NCBI RefSeq assembly: GCF_014191495.1
Contig: NZ_JACHWR010000002.1
Span: forward strand, 682,001-746,000
DNA length: 64,000 bases
Direction of reading: 5' to 3'
From: Nocardioides soli
GTDB lineage: Bacteria; Actinomycetota; Actinomycetes; Propionibacteriales; Nocardioidaceae
This document shows positions 33,055-41,347 of this stretch, one piece after another. Under the pieces are notes generated by a model, which did not search any database, had not been told where the DNA came from, and saw only the letters and a program-made list of their open reading frames with translations. A program made the position numbers and the translations under genes. Position 1 is the first letter of the stretch. Every line of letters starts with the position of its first letter.

Positions 33055-35072
33055 ACACCCCACGGAATCGCTCGCAAGCTCCCGATTCCGCGGGGACCCC
33101 GAAAAGCATGAGCGAGACCAGCACCGGCTCGAAGAAGCAGGAGTTCCAGGCCACCGAGCGCATCGAGGCGCCGCAGGGCGGCCCCGGCCGCGGCCCGATG
33201 GGCGGCGGCATGGTCGGCCAGAAGGCGATGGACTTCGGCCCGTCCGCGAAGCGGCTCGTCGCGCTGATGCGTCCCGACCGCGGCAAGGCGGTCGCGGTCG
33301 TGCTCCTCGGCGTCGTGAGCGTGCTGCTGATGTCGATCGCGCCGCGGATCCTCGGCCACGCCACCGACCTCGTCTTCAACGGCTTCATCGGCTCGAAGTT
33401 CCCGGCCGGCACGCCCGACTCGGCGCTGCCCGCGGCGGTGCAGGGCATGGACGTGGTGCCCGGCGAGGGCGTCGACTTCGACGCCGTCGCGCGGGTGCTG
33501 CTGATCGTGCTCGCGCTGTACGCCGCGGCGTCACTGCTGGCCTGGCTCCAGGGCTTCATCCTCAACACGGTCGTGCAGAACACCATCCGGCAGATGCGCT
33601 CCGACGTCGAGGACAAGATCAACCGGCTGCCGCTGAACTACTTCGACCGCTCGCCCCGCGGTGAGCTGCTGTCCCGCGTCACCAACGACATCGACAACGT
33701 GAGCCAGACGCTGCAGCAGACGATGAGCCAGCTGCTGACCTCGGTGATGACCGTGCTCGCCGTGCTCGCGATGATGGTCTGGATCTCGCCGCTGCTGGCG
33801 CTGGTCGCGCTCGTGACCGTGCCGCTGTCGCTGATCGTGACCGCGCAGATCATGAAGCGCTCGCAGGGGCAGTTCGTCGCGCAGTGGCGGCGTACCGGCC
33901 GGCTCAACGCCCAGATCGAGGAGGCCTACTCCGGCCACGCGCTGGTCAAGGTCTTCGGCCGGCAGGCCGAGGTCGAGCGGACCTTCGCGGAGGAGAACGA
34001 CGAGCTGTTCAAGGTGAGCTTCGGCGCGCAGTTCGTGAGCGGGCTGATCATGCCGTCGATGATGTTCATCGGGAACCTCAACTACGTGCTGGTCGCGGTC
34101 GTCGGCGGACTCCGGGTCGCCAACGGGTCGCTGTCGCTGGGCGAGGTGCAGGCCTTCATCCAGTACTCCCGCCAGTTCACCCAGCCGCTGACCACGGTCG
34201 CCTCGATGACCAACCTGCTGCAGTCGGGCGTCGCCTCGGCCGAGCGGGTCTTCGAGCTGCTCGACGCCGACGAGGAGCTCGAGGACGCGCCGGCGCTCGC
34301 CACCCCGGCGGTACGCCGCGGCGAGGTCGCCTTCGAACACGTGTCGTTCCGCTACGACGAGGACCGGCCGCTGATCACCGATCTCTCGCTGGTCGCCCGG
34401 CCGGGCGAGACGGTCGCGATCGTCGGGCCGACCGGCGCCGGCAAGACCACCCTGGTGAACCTCGTGATGCGCTTCTACGACGTGGACGCCGGGCGGATCA
34501 CCCTCGACGGCGTCGACGTCGCCGGCATGCCCCGGTCGACGCTGCGCGGGCAGATCGGCATGGTGCTGCAGGACACCTGGCTCTTCGAGGGCACGATCCG
34601 CGACAACATCGCCTATGGGCGACCCGACGCGACCGAGGAGGAGATCCTGGAGGCCGCGCGGGCGACGTTCGTGGACCGCTTCGTGCACTCGCTGCCCGAC
34701 GGCTACGACACGGTGATCGACGAGGAGGGCTCGAACCTCTCCGCCGGCGAGCGACAGCTCGTCACGATCGCGCGGGCGTTCCTCACCGACCCGGCGCTGC
34801 TGATCCTCGACGAGGCGACGTCGTCCGTGGACACGCGCACCGAGCTGCTGCTCCAGCACGCGATGGCGGCGCTGCGCACCGACCGGACGTCGTTCGTCAT
34901 CGCCCACCGGCTCTCGACGATCCGCGACGCCGACCTGATCCTCGTGATGGAGGACGGCGCGATCGTCGAGCAGGGGACGCACGAGTCGCTGCTGGTCGCC
35001 GACGGTGCCTACGCCCGGCTCTACAACGCGCAGTTCCGGGCGCCGGCCGACGAGGCGGCGGTCGGGGCGTGA
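33051..35072 (+). CDS. ABC exporter half-transporter with canonical catalytic site
   Basis: 673 residues. A hydrophilic N-terminal extension of about 75 residues (rich in Gln, Gly and Met; [13 protein letters not shown] [11 protein letters not shown]) precedes the six-helix domain (about 80-395). The ATPase has Walker [10 protein letters not shown], Walker [13 protein letters not shown] with the catalytic Glu, but a non-canonical signature LSAGERQL. Combined with the partner's canonical signature and Asp, this gives one active and one degenerate ATP site. The ATG at 33051 overlaps the previous stop; an in-frame ATG at 33108 is a possible alternative. Confidence 0.9.
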   Translation: MNTPRNRSQAPDSAGTPKSMSETSTGSKKQEFQATERIEAPQGGPGRGPMGGGMVGQKAMDFGPSAKRLVALMRPDRGKAVAVVLLGVVSVLLMSIAPRILGHATDLVFNGFIGSKFPAGTPDSALPAAVQGMDVVPGEGVDFDAVARVLLIVLALYAAASLLAWLQGFILNTVVQNTIRQMRSDVEDKINRLPLNYFDRSPRGELLSRVTNDIDNVSQTLQQTMSQLLTSVMTVLAVLAMMVWISPLLALVALVTVPLSLIVTAQIMKRSQGQFVAQWRRTGRLNAQIEEAYSGHALVKVFGRQAEVERTFAEENDELFKVSFGAQFVSGLIMPSMMFIGNLNYVLVAVVGGLRVANGSLSLGEVQAFIQYSRQFTQPLTTVASMTNLLQSGVASAERVFELLDADEELEDAPALATPAVRRGEVAFEHVSFRYDEDRPLITDLSLVARPGETVAIVGPTGAGKTTLVNLVMRFYDVDAGRITLDGVDVAGMPRSTLRGQIGMVLQDTWLFEGTIRDNIAYGRPDATEEEILEAARATFVDRFVHSLPDGYDTVIDEEGSNLSAGERQLVTIARAFLTDPALLILDEATSSVDTRTELLLQHAMAALRTDRTSFVIAHRLSTIRDADLILVMEDGAIVEQGTHESLLVADGAYARLYNAQFRAPADEAAVGA

Positions 35073-35115
35073 GAAGCGTCGGAGCTGCCCCAACGGTGGG
35101 GCTCCCGTTAATCCC

Positions 35116-35144
35116 TTGAACGTCGCCTCGGGCCCGCCTAGCGT
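35116..35144 (+). promoter_or_regulatory. Promoter of the 12-codon ORF transcript
   Basis: TTGAAC (35116-35121) and TAGCGT (35139-35144) are 17 bp apart, a good housekeeping-type actinobacterial promoter 44 bp after the ABC exporter stop. Transcription would start near 35151, a few bases before the Shine-Dalgarno sequence. Confidence 0.7.
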
Positions 35145-35156
35145 GAGGGCACACGG

Positions 35157-35171
35157 GAAAGGAGGTGGTCC
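35157..35171 (+). promoter_or_regulatory. Extended Shine-Dalgarno sequence
   Basis: GAAAGGAGGTGGTCC can pair with the 3' end of 16S rRNA (…GGAUCACCUCCUUUCU) over 15 consecutive positions, one being a G-U wobble. Normal ribosome sites in this window pair over 4-6. The ATG at 35177 follows at 11 bases from GGAGG. Confidence 0.8.
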
Positions 35172-35176
35172 GAAGA

Positions 35177-35215
35177 ATGAGTTCTTACAGGACGCGTGAG
35201 GTGGCTGCCCGCTAG
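35177..35215 (+). CDS. 12-codon ORF with very strong ribosome site
   Basis: ATG to TAG encoding MSSYRTREVAAR. It is too short for routine gene finding but has its own promoter, an exceptional ribosome-binding sequence and a following hairpin that begins on its stop codon. It could be a leader peptide, a functional micropeptide, or simply the ribosome-loading part of a regulatory RNA. No protein-coding gene follows on this strand, so it is not a conventional attenuator leader. Confidence 0.55.
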   Translation: MSSYRTREVAAR

Positions 35216-35354
35216 CAGCCCATCAGCATCACCCGGGGTGGAGCCACCCCGGGACGGCTGCTGGTGAATCCCAAGCAGTCACCCGACCCGCAGGCGCTCC
35301 GGTCATCACGTCCACCGGGATGGGCCCCCTCAGGGGCCCGACGCCTGCGGGTCG
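35214..35354 (+). ncRNA. Structured RNA region with competing hairpins
   Basis: Stem 1: CCCGGGGTGG (35232-35241) with CCACCCCGGG (35244-35253), enclosed by AGCAGCC (35214-35220) with GGCTGCT (35256-35262). Competing pairing: the same CTGCT (35258-35262) can pair with AGCAG (35274-35278). Stem 2: CGACCCGCAGGCG (35284-35296) with CGCCTGCGGGTCG (35342-35354), enclosing GGGCCCC/GGGGCCC near 35322-35339. The last stem may end the transcript and, read the other way, the flagellar export operon whose last stop is at 35385. Confidence 0.6.
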
Positions 35355-35384
35355 CTGCATGTCCGGACCCGGCGGGTGCCGCCC

Positions 35385-35690
35385 TCAGACGGCGCCCTCG
35401 GGCGACATCACGGGGAACTCGGCGGTCGGGTCGGCGGAGAACTCGGCGGTCGGCTCGGTGTTGCGGGCCGCGGCGGCCTCCGCCTCGGCGGTGGCCCGCC
35501 GGTTGGCCGCGACCGCACCCTCGACGAGCGAGGCGACGAGCGAGCAGCCCACCCACACGACGCCCAGGCAGATCAGCAGTCGCACGACCGCGACGTCGGG
35601 GGAGAGCGTGCCGCTGACCTGCGCGGCGTACAGGGCCGGCGAGCCGATCAGCAGGGTGCCGATCAGGACCGGCCAGGACAGCGGGCTCAT
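35385..35690 (-). CDS. Small two-span membrane protein at the end of the flagellar export operon
   Basis: 101 residues with hydrophobic spans at about 5-22 and 34-56, then an Ala/Glu-rich helix and a tail in which TAEF recurs (EPTAEFSADPTAEFPVM). It begins 28 bp after the flhA stop on the same strand. I do not recognise the family. Position suggests co-transcription with flhA; a role in the export gate is only a guess. Confidence 0.7.
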   Translation of the reverse strand: MSPLSWPVLIGTLLIGSPALYAAQVSGTLSPDVAVVRLLICLGVVWVGCSLVASLVEGAVAANRRATAEAEAAAARNTEPTAEFSADPTAEFPVMSPEGAV

Positions 35691-35718
35691 GGGGACCTCC
35701 GGGTGGGTGAACGATGGG

Positions 35719-37776
35719 TCAGGCGCCGACGGCGAGGCGCTGGTCGGCGATGACGACGCCCTCCGAGCGGATCTGGTCGGCGCCGGTCAGCTCCTGGTAG
35801 GACAGCACCGCCAGGCGCGGCACGATCTGGTTGATCAGCCGGCGCAGCGGTGCCCGCAGCTGCGGGGCGCAGACCAGCACCGGTCGCACGTTGCGGTTCT
35901 CGACGTCCTGGGTCAGCTGGGCGAGACTGCCCATCAGCGCCTGGCTGGTCTCGGGGTCGAGTGCGATGCTCTGGCCCTGCTCGCCCGGGCGCAGGGACTC
36001 GAGGATCTGCTGCTCGAGCTGCGGATCGAGGGTCAGCACGTGCAGCGTCTTGTCCACGAGGTACGGCGCGGCGATGGCCGGTCCCAGCGCCTGCCGGGCC
36101 GCCTCCACGAGCGGGTCGAGCTCCTTGGTGCGGGCGGCGCGCAGGGACAGCGCCTCGAAGATCCGCACCAGGTCGCGGATCGAGACGCCCTCGTCGAGCA
36201 GCTCCTGCAGCACCTGCTGGATCTCGCCGAGGCTGAGCTGGGTCGGGGTGAGCTCCTCGACGACCACCGGGTGGGTGCGCTTGACGACGTCGGTGAGCAT
36301 CCGCACGTCCTCGCGGCCCAGCAGCCGGCCGGCGTGCTCGGTGACGACCTCCGCGAGGTGGGTGGTGATCACCGAGGCCCGGTCGACGACGGTGGCGCCG
36401 CTGAGCTCGGCCTGGCTGCGTAGCTCGACCGGGATCCACTTCGCCTCGAGGCCGAAGACCGGCTCCTGGGTGGGCTGGCCCGGAAGCGAGCCGAGGTAGT
36501 CGCCGATGGCGAGGACCGTGCCCGGGGGCGCCTCGCCGCGCGCTACCTCGATGCCGAAGAGCAGGATCGCGTAGGTCTGGCTGGGCAGCTGCAGGTTGTC
36601 GCGGGTGCGCACCGGCGGGGCGACGATGCCCAGGTCGGTCGCGATCTTGCGGCGCAGCGCCTTGACCCGTTCGAGCAGGTCGCCGCCGCTGCTCGCGTCG
36701 ACCAGGTCGATGAGGTCCGCGGACAGCTCCAGGCCGAGCGGGTCGACCTGGATCTCGGCGGCGAGCAGTTCCGGGGTGTCGGGTGCGGTCAGCGCCGGTG
36801 CCGCCTGCTGGGCCTGCTCGGCGGCCTCGGCCTGCTTCGCGGCCGCACCCGCCCGAGAGGACGCGATCAGCATCAGCCCGCCGGCGACGACGAACGGCAG
36901 CTTGGGCAGGCCGGGGATCAGGCAGAGACCGAGGGCGCCGAACCCGGCGACCCGCAGCGGCATCTGGTTGGCCATCACCTGGCGGACGATGTCGGACCCC
37001 ATGTCGGCGTCGTTCACCGAGCGGGTGACGATCAGGCCGGTCGCGACCGAGAGCAGCAGCGCGGGGATCTGTGAGACCAGGCCGTCGCCGACCGACAGCA
37101 GGCTGTACGTCGTGACCGCCTCGCCGAACGGCATGCCCAGCTGGCCGACGCCGACCGCGAAGCCGCCGATCAGGTTGACCAGCGTGATGATGATCGCGGC
37201 GATCGCGTCGCCCTTGACGAACTTCGAGGCGCCGTCCATCGAGCCGTAGAAGTCGGCCTCGGCGTGCACCTCGGCGCGGCGCCGGCGGGCCTCGTCCTCG
37301 TCGATCAGCCCGGAGTTCAGGTCGGCGTCGATCGCCATCTGCTTGCCGGGCATCGCGTCGAGCGTGAAGCGGGCACCGACCTCGGCGACCCGGCCGGCGC
37401 CGTTGGTGATGACCACGAACTGGATGACCAGCAGGATCGCGAAGACGATCAGGCCGACGATCAGCGAACCGCCGACCACGAAGTGGCCGAAGGTGTCGAT
37501 CACCTTCCCGGCGAAGCCGTCGAGCAGCACCAGCCGGGTGGCGCTGACGTTGAGCGCGAGCCGGAAGAGCGTCATCACCAGCAGCACGGCCGGGAAGGCC
37601 GCGAAGTCCAGCGGTCGGTGCACGAACATGGCCACCATCAGCACCAGCAGCGCGGTGGTGATGTTGAGGGCGATCAGCAGGTCGAGGACCGTTGCCGGCA
37701 GCGGGACGACCAGCATCACGACGATCAGCACGATGCCGACGGGCACCCCGAGCTGGGTCATCCGCTTCACGGGCAC
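35719..37776 (-). CDS. flhA: Flagellar export gate protein FlhA
   Basis: 685 residues: seven to eight membrane spans in the first about 310, including the FHIPEP-type conserved block (RLALNVSATRLVLL and the loop with LDAMPGKQMAIDADLNSG near 150), then the large cytoplasmic domain with VTEHAGRLLGREDVRMLTDVVK. FlhA couples proton flow to protein export and docks chaperone-substrate complexes. GTG start at 37776 with GGAGG 6 bases upstream. It has its own sigma-28-like promoter overlapping the flhB stop. Confidence 0.95.
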   Translation of the reverse strand: MPVKRMTQLGVPVGIVLIVVMLVVPLPATVLDLLIALNITTALLVLMVAMFVHRPLDFAAFPAVLLVMTLFRLALNVSATRLVLLDGFAGKVIDTFGHFVVGGSLIVGLIVFAILLVIQFVVITNGAGRVAEVGARFTLDAMPGKQMAIDADLNSGLIDEDEARRRRAEVHAEADFYGSMDGASKFVKGDAIAAIIITLVNLIGGFAVGVGQLGMPFGEAVTTYSLLSVGDGLVSQIPALLLSVATGLIVTRSVNDADMGSDIVRQVMANQMPLRVAGFGALGLCLIPGLPKLPFVVAGGLMLIASSRAGAAAKQAEAAEQAQQAAPALTAPDTPELLAAEIQVDPLGLELSADLIDLVDASSGGDLLERVKALRRKIATDLGIVAPPVRTRDNLQLPSQTYAILLFGIEVARGEAPPGTVLAIGDYLGSLPGQPTQEPVFGLEAKWIPVELRSQAELSGATVVDRASVITTHLAEVVTEHAGRLLGREDVRMLTDVVKRTHPVVVEELTPTQLSLGEIQQVLQELLDEGVSIRDLVRIFEALSLRAARTKELDPLVEAARQALGPAIAAPYLVDKTLHVLTLDPQLEQQILESLRPGEQGQSIALDPETSQALMGSLAQLTQDVENRNVRPVLVCAPQLRAPLRRLINQIVPRLAVLSYQELTGADQIRSEGVVIADQRLAVGA

Positions 37777-37884
37777 GTGGGTCCTCCAGGGTTCCGAACG
37801 AGATCGAGCGAGGTTCGACCGAGGCCGATGCTGAGCGCCGTCCGTGGCACCGGTGGGGTGACTCCGTCCTGGGGTCCGTGCTGC

Positions 37885-37912
37885 CTATCGGCCGGTCGGG
37901 ATCGGACCTGAG
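37885..37912 (-). promoter_or_regulatory. Sigma-28-like promoter of flhA
   Basis: Minus-strand CTCAGG (37912-37907), 14 bp, then GCCGATAG (37892-37885). The -10 box contains the TAG stop codon of flhB. The predicted start near 37877 leaves about a 100-base leader before flhA. Confidence 0.7.
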
Positions 37913-39030
37913 AGATTGCGGCGGCGCCGTGCGGCCGGCAGCACGGCCGGCACTTCGGGGTCGTGCCGCGGGGTGCGGTGCTCGCCGCCCCACTGGCCAC
38001 GGGTGCGCCGGCTGATCACGAACGCGAGCACCTGGGCCACCGCGGCGAAGAGCTCGGCGGGGATCTCCTGGCCGACGATGGTGGAGGTGTAGAGCGCGCG
38101 GGCGAGCGGTACGTCGCGGACCAGGGGCACCCGGGCCTCGCCGGCCCGTTCCCGGATCGCGGTCGCGATCGCGCCCGCCCCCCGCGCCACCACGCGCGGC
38201 GCGCCCCGCGCGGGGTCGTAGCGCAGCGCCACCGCGACGTGCGTCGGGTTCACCAGCACGACGTCCGCGGTCGGCACGTCGGCCATCATCCGGTTGCGCG
38301 CGGCCGCGAGCTGGCGGGAGCGGATCGCGCCCTTGAGCAGCGGGTCGCCCTCGGACTGCTTGTGCTCCTGTTTGACCTCGTCCTTGGTCATCCGGGTCTG
38401 CTTGCCCATCTTCTTGCGCTGCACGAGGTAGTCGGCGGCGCCGAGGACGACGCCGATGATCGCGATGTTGCGGATCAGGCCGAGCGCGCTCGCGGCGGTC
38501 TGCTCGATCACCACCTGCATCGGCACCAGGCCGCCGATCATCGGGATCGCCGCCTGGACCGCCCCCCAGACCAGGACGACGACGATCGCGCTGCGCACCA
38601 GCATCTTCGCGCCCTCCCAGAGGATGTGCAGGCCGAAGAGGCGCTTGGCTCCCTGGAGCGGGTTGATCTTGGAGAGCTTCGGCTTCACCGCGCTCTTGGC
38701 GAGGTAGAACCCGCCCTGCGCGAGCGCACCGGCGACGCCGACGAGCAGGACCGCGGAGCCGAGGATCAGCAGCGACACCAGCACGTGCCAGAGCCCGGCG
38801 CCGAGCAGCGTCAGGGCCCGCGCGACGTCGGCCTCGCCGCCCATGCTCAGGCACCTGGTCATGATGTCCTGGAGCGCGGAGAGCTCGTGTCCGATCAGCT
38901 TGGGCAGCGCCAGCGCGAAGAGCGCCAGCGCGGACCACGCCCCCAGCTCCTGGGTGCGCGGGACCTTGCCCTCCTTGCGGTTCTCCTTGCGGCGCCGGGC
39001 GGTGGGCTGCTCGGTCTTCTCCTCGCTCAT
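37885..39030 (-). CDS. flhB: Flagellar export switch protein FlhB
   Basis: 381 residues: four membrane spans (about 32-50, 85-108, 143-162, 182-202), then the cytoplasmic domain with the self-cleavage motif NPTH at 261-264. FlhB switches export from rod/hook to filament substrates after cleavage. The C-terminal about 35 residues are Arg/Pro-rich and extend past the usual end. The ATG shares a base with the fliR stop (TGATG). Confidence 0.95.
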   Translation of the reverse strand: MSEEKTEQPTARRRKENRKEGKVPRTQELGAWSALALFALALPKLIGHELSALQDIMTRCLSMGGEADVARALTLLGAGLWHVLVSLLILGSAVLLVGVAGALAQGGFYLAKSAVKPKLSKINPLQGAKRLFGLHILWEGAKMLVRSAIVVVLVWGAVQAAIPMIGGLVPMQVVIEQTAASALGLIRNIAIIGVVLGAADYLVQRKKMGKQTRMTKDEVKQEHKQSEGDPLLKGAIRSRQLAAARNRMMADVPTADVVLVNPTHVAVALRYDPARGAPRVVARGAGAIATAIRERAGEARVPLVRDVPLARALYTSTIVGQEIPAELFAAVAQVLAFVISRRTRGQWGGEHRTPRHDPEVPAVLPAARRRRNLSGPIPTGR

Positions 39031-39791
39031 CAGCCGGCTCCCGACAGCACGGACATCGCCTGGGTGGAGAGGTCGACCATCCGGTCGATGGCGTGCGGCA
39101 GCACCGGGAAGGAGAGTCCGACCAGCAGCAGCGTGAGGCCGATCTTCACCGGGAACATCACCGCCATCGCCTGCATCTGCGGGGCCACCTTGGTGAGCAG
39201 CGCCAGGCCCAGGTCGGCGAGGAAGAGGACGGCGATCAGCGGCAGTGCGATCTGCACGGCGGTGGTGAAGAAGAGCCCGAACGCCGTGAGCAGGACGTCG
39301 GGGAAGCTGCCCCAGTCGGGGGTCGCGCCGAGGGGGAGGAACTGGAAGGTCTTGAGCAGGCCGCCGATGACGATCAGGTGCCCGCCGGTCACGAAGAGCA
39401 GCACGGTGGCGAGCATCTGGTGGAACTTGCCGAAGACCGTGGTCCCGTTCATCGACAGCGGGTCGAAGCCCTGTGCGAGGGAGAAGCCGCCGAAGACGTC
39501 GACCAGGCTGCCGGCCGCGGCGATCGCGGCGAGCAGGAGGTGGCAGACGAACCCCATCGCCACGCCGACGAGCACCTGGGTCGCGACGTTCAGCAGGAGG
39601 CTGATCGTGTCGAGGGGGATCAGGTCCCCGTCGGGGACGACCGCGAAGGAGAGCCCGAGGCCCAGCACGACCTTCGCCATCGTCGGCACCGTGCGTCCGG
39701 AGAACGGCGGCACGACGGCCAGCCAGGCGAGGATCCGCACGGAGGCCAGGAGGTAGGCGACCAGGGGCTCGCCCGAGACGGTGAGGGTCAT
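39030..39791 (-). CDS. fliR: Flagellar export gate protein FliR
   Basis: 253 residues, six hydrophobic segments, with GRTVPTMAKVVLGLGLSFAV early and FDPLSMNGTTVFGKFHQML in the middle, as in the FliR/SpaR family. It forms the export gate with FliP and FliQ. It follows fliQ by 19 bp. Confidence 0.93.
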   Translation of the reverse strand: MTLTVSGEPLVAYLLASVRILAWLAVVPPFSGRTVPTMAKVVLGLGLSFAVVPDGDLIPLDTISLLLNVATQVLVGVAMGFVCHLLLAAIAAAGSLVDVFGGFSLAQGFDPLSMNGTTVFGKFHQMLATVLLFVTGGHLIVIGGLLKTFQFLPLGATPDWGSFPDVLLTAFGLFFTTAVQIALPLIAVLFLADLGLALLTKVAPQMQAMAVMFPVKIGLTLLLVGLSFPVLPHAIDRMVDLSTQAMSVLSGAG

Positions 39792-39810
39792 GGTGGGAGT
39801 GGTCGCAGCC

Positions 39811-40080
39811 TCAGCCGAGCATGGCCGGGAGGCCCTCGAAGATGTCGTTGGTGAAGGCCACGAGCGTGTGCATCATCCAGTTGCCGCACAGCAGCAGCGC
39901 GACGCCGACGCCGACGAGCTTGGGCACGAAGGCGAGCGTGAACTCCTGGATCTGGGTCAGCGACTGGAAGAGCGAGATCGTGAAGCCGATCACGAGCGAG
40001 GTGACCAGGATCGGCGCCGACAGCTTGAGCGCGACGAGCATGGTCTGCAGGGCGAGGTGGATGACGGTGGTGTCGGACAT
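39811..40080 (-). CDS. fliQ: Flagellar export gate protein FliQ
   Basis: 89 residues with two hydrophobic helices (about 17-38, 53-72), the fixed size and layout of FliQ: LKLSAPILVTSLVIGFTISL then QIQEFTLAFVPKLVGVG. It starts 7 bp after the fliP stop. Confidence 0.93.
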   Translation of the reverse strand: MSDTTVIHLALQTMLVALKLSAPILVTSLVIGFTISLFQSLTQIQEFTLAFVPKLVGVGVALLLCGNWMMHTLVAFTNDIFEGLPAMLG

Positions 40081-40087
40081 GGTGCAC

Positions 40088-40888
40088 CTAGGTTCCGTAG
40101 CTGGAGACGAGGGACTTGATGACCAGGGCCCAGCCGTCGACCATCACGAAGAGCAGCAGCTTGAAGGGCAGCGACACCATCACCGGCGGCATCATCATCA
40201 TGCCGAGCGCCATCAGCGCGCCGCTGACCACCAGGTCGATGACCAGGAACGGGATGAAGATGACGAACCCGATGATGAAGGCCTGCTTGAGCTCGGTGAG
40301 GATGAACGCGGGGATCAGGGTGGTCGTCGAGACCTCCTCCGCGTTCGCGGGCATCTCGCGGCCCGCGACGTTGGTCAGCAGCTCCAGCTCGTTGTCGTCG
40401 GTGTTGGCGAGCATGAAGTCGCGCAGCGGCTGGAGGCCGGAGTCCAGGGCGGCCGACGCGGTCAGGTCGCCGTTGAGGTAGGGCTGCAGCGCGATGTCGT
40501 TGATCTCGCCGAGCACCGGGCCCATCACGAACAGGCTGAGGAAGAGCGCGAGGCCGGCGAGCACCTGGTTGGGCGGGGTCTGCTGGAGGCCCAGTGCGTT
40601 CCGGGTGAGTCCGAGGACGATGAAGATCTTGGTGAACGCCGTGCAGCTGAGCAGGATCGCGGGCAGCAGCGAGATCAGGGTGAGGCCGATGAGCACGGTC
40701 ACCGACGTGCTGGGGCTCTGCGTGAGGCCGTCGAGGCCGATCGTGACGTCCGACGTGCCGCCGGCGGGCCCGGACGGGCCGTCGGGGCCGGTGGGTGCCG
40801 CGGCCGCCGGCAGCACGATCGCCGGTACGACGACCGTGACGACCAGCAGGCCCAGGACGATGCCCGCGCGGCGTACCAGCGTGGTCAC
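40088..40888 (-). CDS. fliP: Flagellar export gate protein FliP
   Basis: 266 residues from GTG at 40888, which overlaps the fliO stop by 4 bp. A cleavable signal sequence (about 8-31) is followed by LPAILLSCTAFTKIFIVLGL and the conserved LALFLSLFVMGPV, then FIPFLVIDLVVSGALMALGM and MMPPVMVSLPFKLLLFVMVDGW, all hallmarks of FliP. It forms the export channel with FliQ and FliR. Confidence 0.95.
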   Translation of the reverse strand: MTTLVRRAGIVLGLLVVTVVVPAIVLPAAAAPTGPDGPSGPAGGTSDVTIGLDGLTQSPSTSVTVLIGLTLISLLPAILLSCTAFTKIFIVLGLTRNALGLQQTPPNQVLAGLALFLSLFVMGPVLGEINDIALQPYLNGDLTASAALDSGLQPLRDFMLANTDDNELELLTNVAGREMPANAEEVSTTTLIPAFILTELKQAFIIGFVIFIPFLVIDLVVSGALMALGMMMMPPVMVSLPFKLLLFVMVDGWALVIKSLVSSYGT

Positions 40889-41340
40889 GACATCCGCCGG
40901 GTGGCGGCGGCGAAGGCCTGGCGCCACGTGTCGATGCTGAGGACCGAGCCGGACAGGGCACCGCCGGCGGCGTTACCGGCCGCCGCGGGGACCTCGACGG
41001 GGGTCGCGGCGGTGGACTCGCCGGACTCGGAGGTCGGGACCAGCGCCAGCACCTCGCCGGGCATCCCGGGGACGTCGTCGGGCAGGTGGTCGGCGATCTC
41101 CTCGGGGTCCAGCTCGGTCAGCACGCGCACCTGGTGCTCGGTGGTGCCGAGGACGAGCACCCGACCGCCGACGGTGACCACGGTGACCGCGGTGCCACGG
41201 GAGATGGACTGACGGTGCAGTACCCGGACCATGGCGTCCTTGCCGCCACGGAACCGGCGCGCGCCGAGCTTGGCGAGCAGGGCCAGCAGGCCCAGCACGA
41301 CGGCCAGCGAGAAGACCAGCCGGATGGCGAGCTCGAGCAT
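40885..41340 (-). CDS. fliO: Flagellar biosynthesis protein FliO
   Basis: 151 residues: one N-terminal membrane span (about 4-23), then a small beta domain (VLHRQSISRGTAVTVVTVGGRVLVLG), the FliO pattern, and an Ala/Thr-rich tail. FliO helps assemble the FliP ring. It starts 7 bp after fliN ends. Confidence 0.85.
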   Translation of the reverse strand: MLELAIRLVFSLAVVLGLLALLAKLGARRFRGGKDAMVRVLHRQSISRGTAVTVVTVGGRVLVLGTTEHQVRVLTELDPEEIADHLPDDVPGMPGEVLALVPTSESGESTAATPVEVPAAAGNAAGGALSGSVLSIDTWRQAFAAATRRMS

Positions 41341-41347
41341 CGGCGGG

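Noticed and set aside
35687..38938. 1083-codon open frame antisense-style across flhA and flhB on the same strand
   Set aside because: It is an out-of-frame shadow, Arg/Pro/Ala-rich throughout; the real frames are flhA and flhB with clear motifs.
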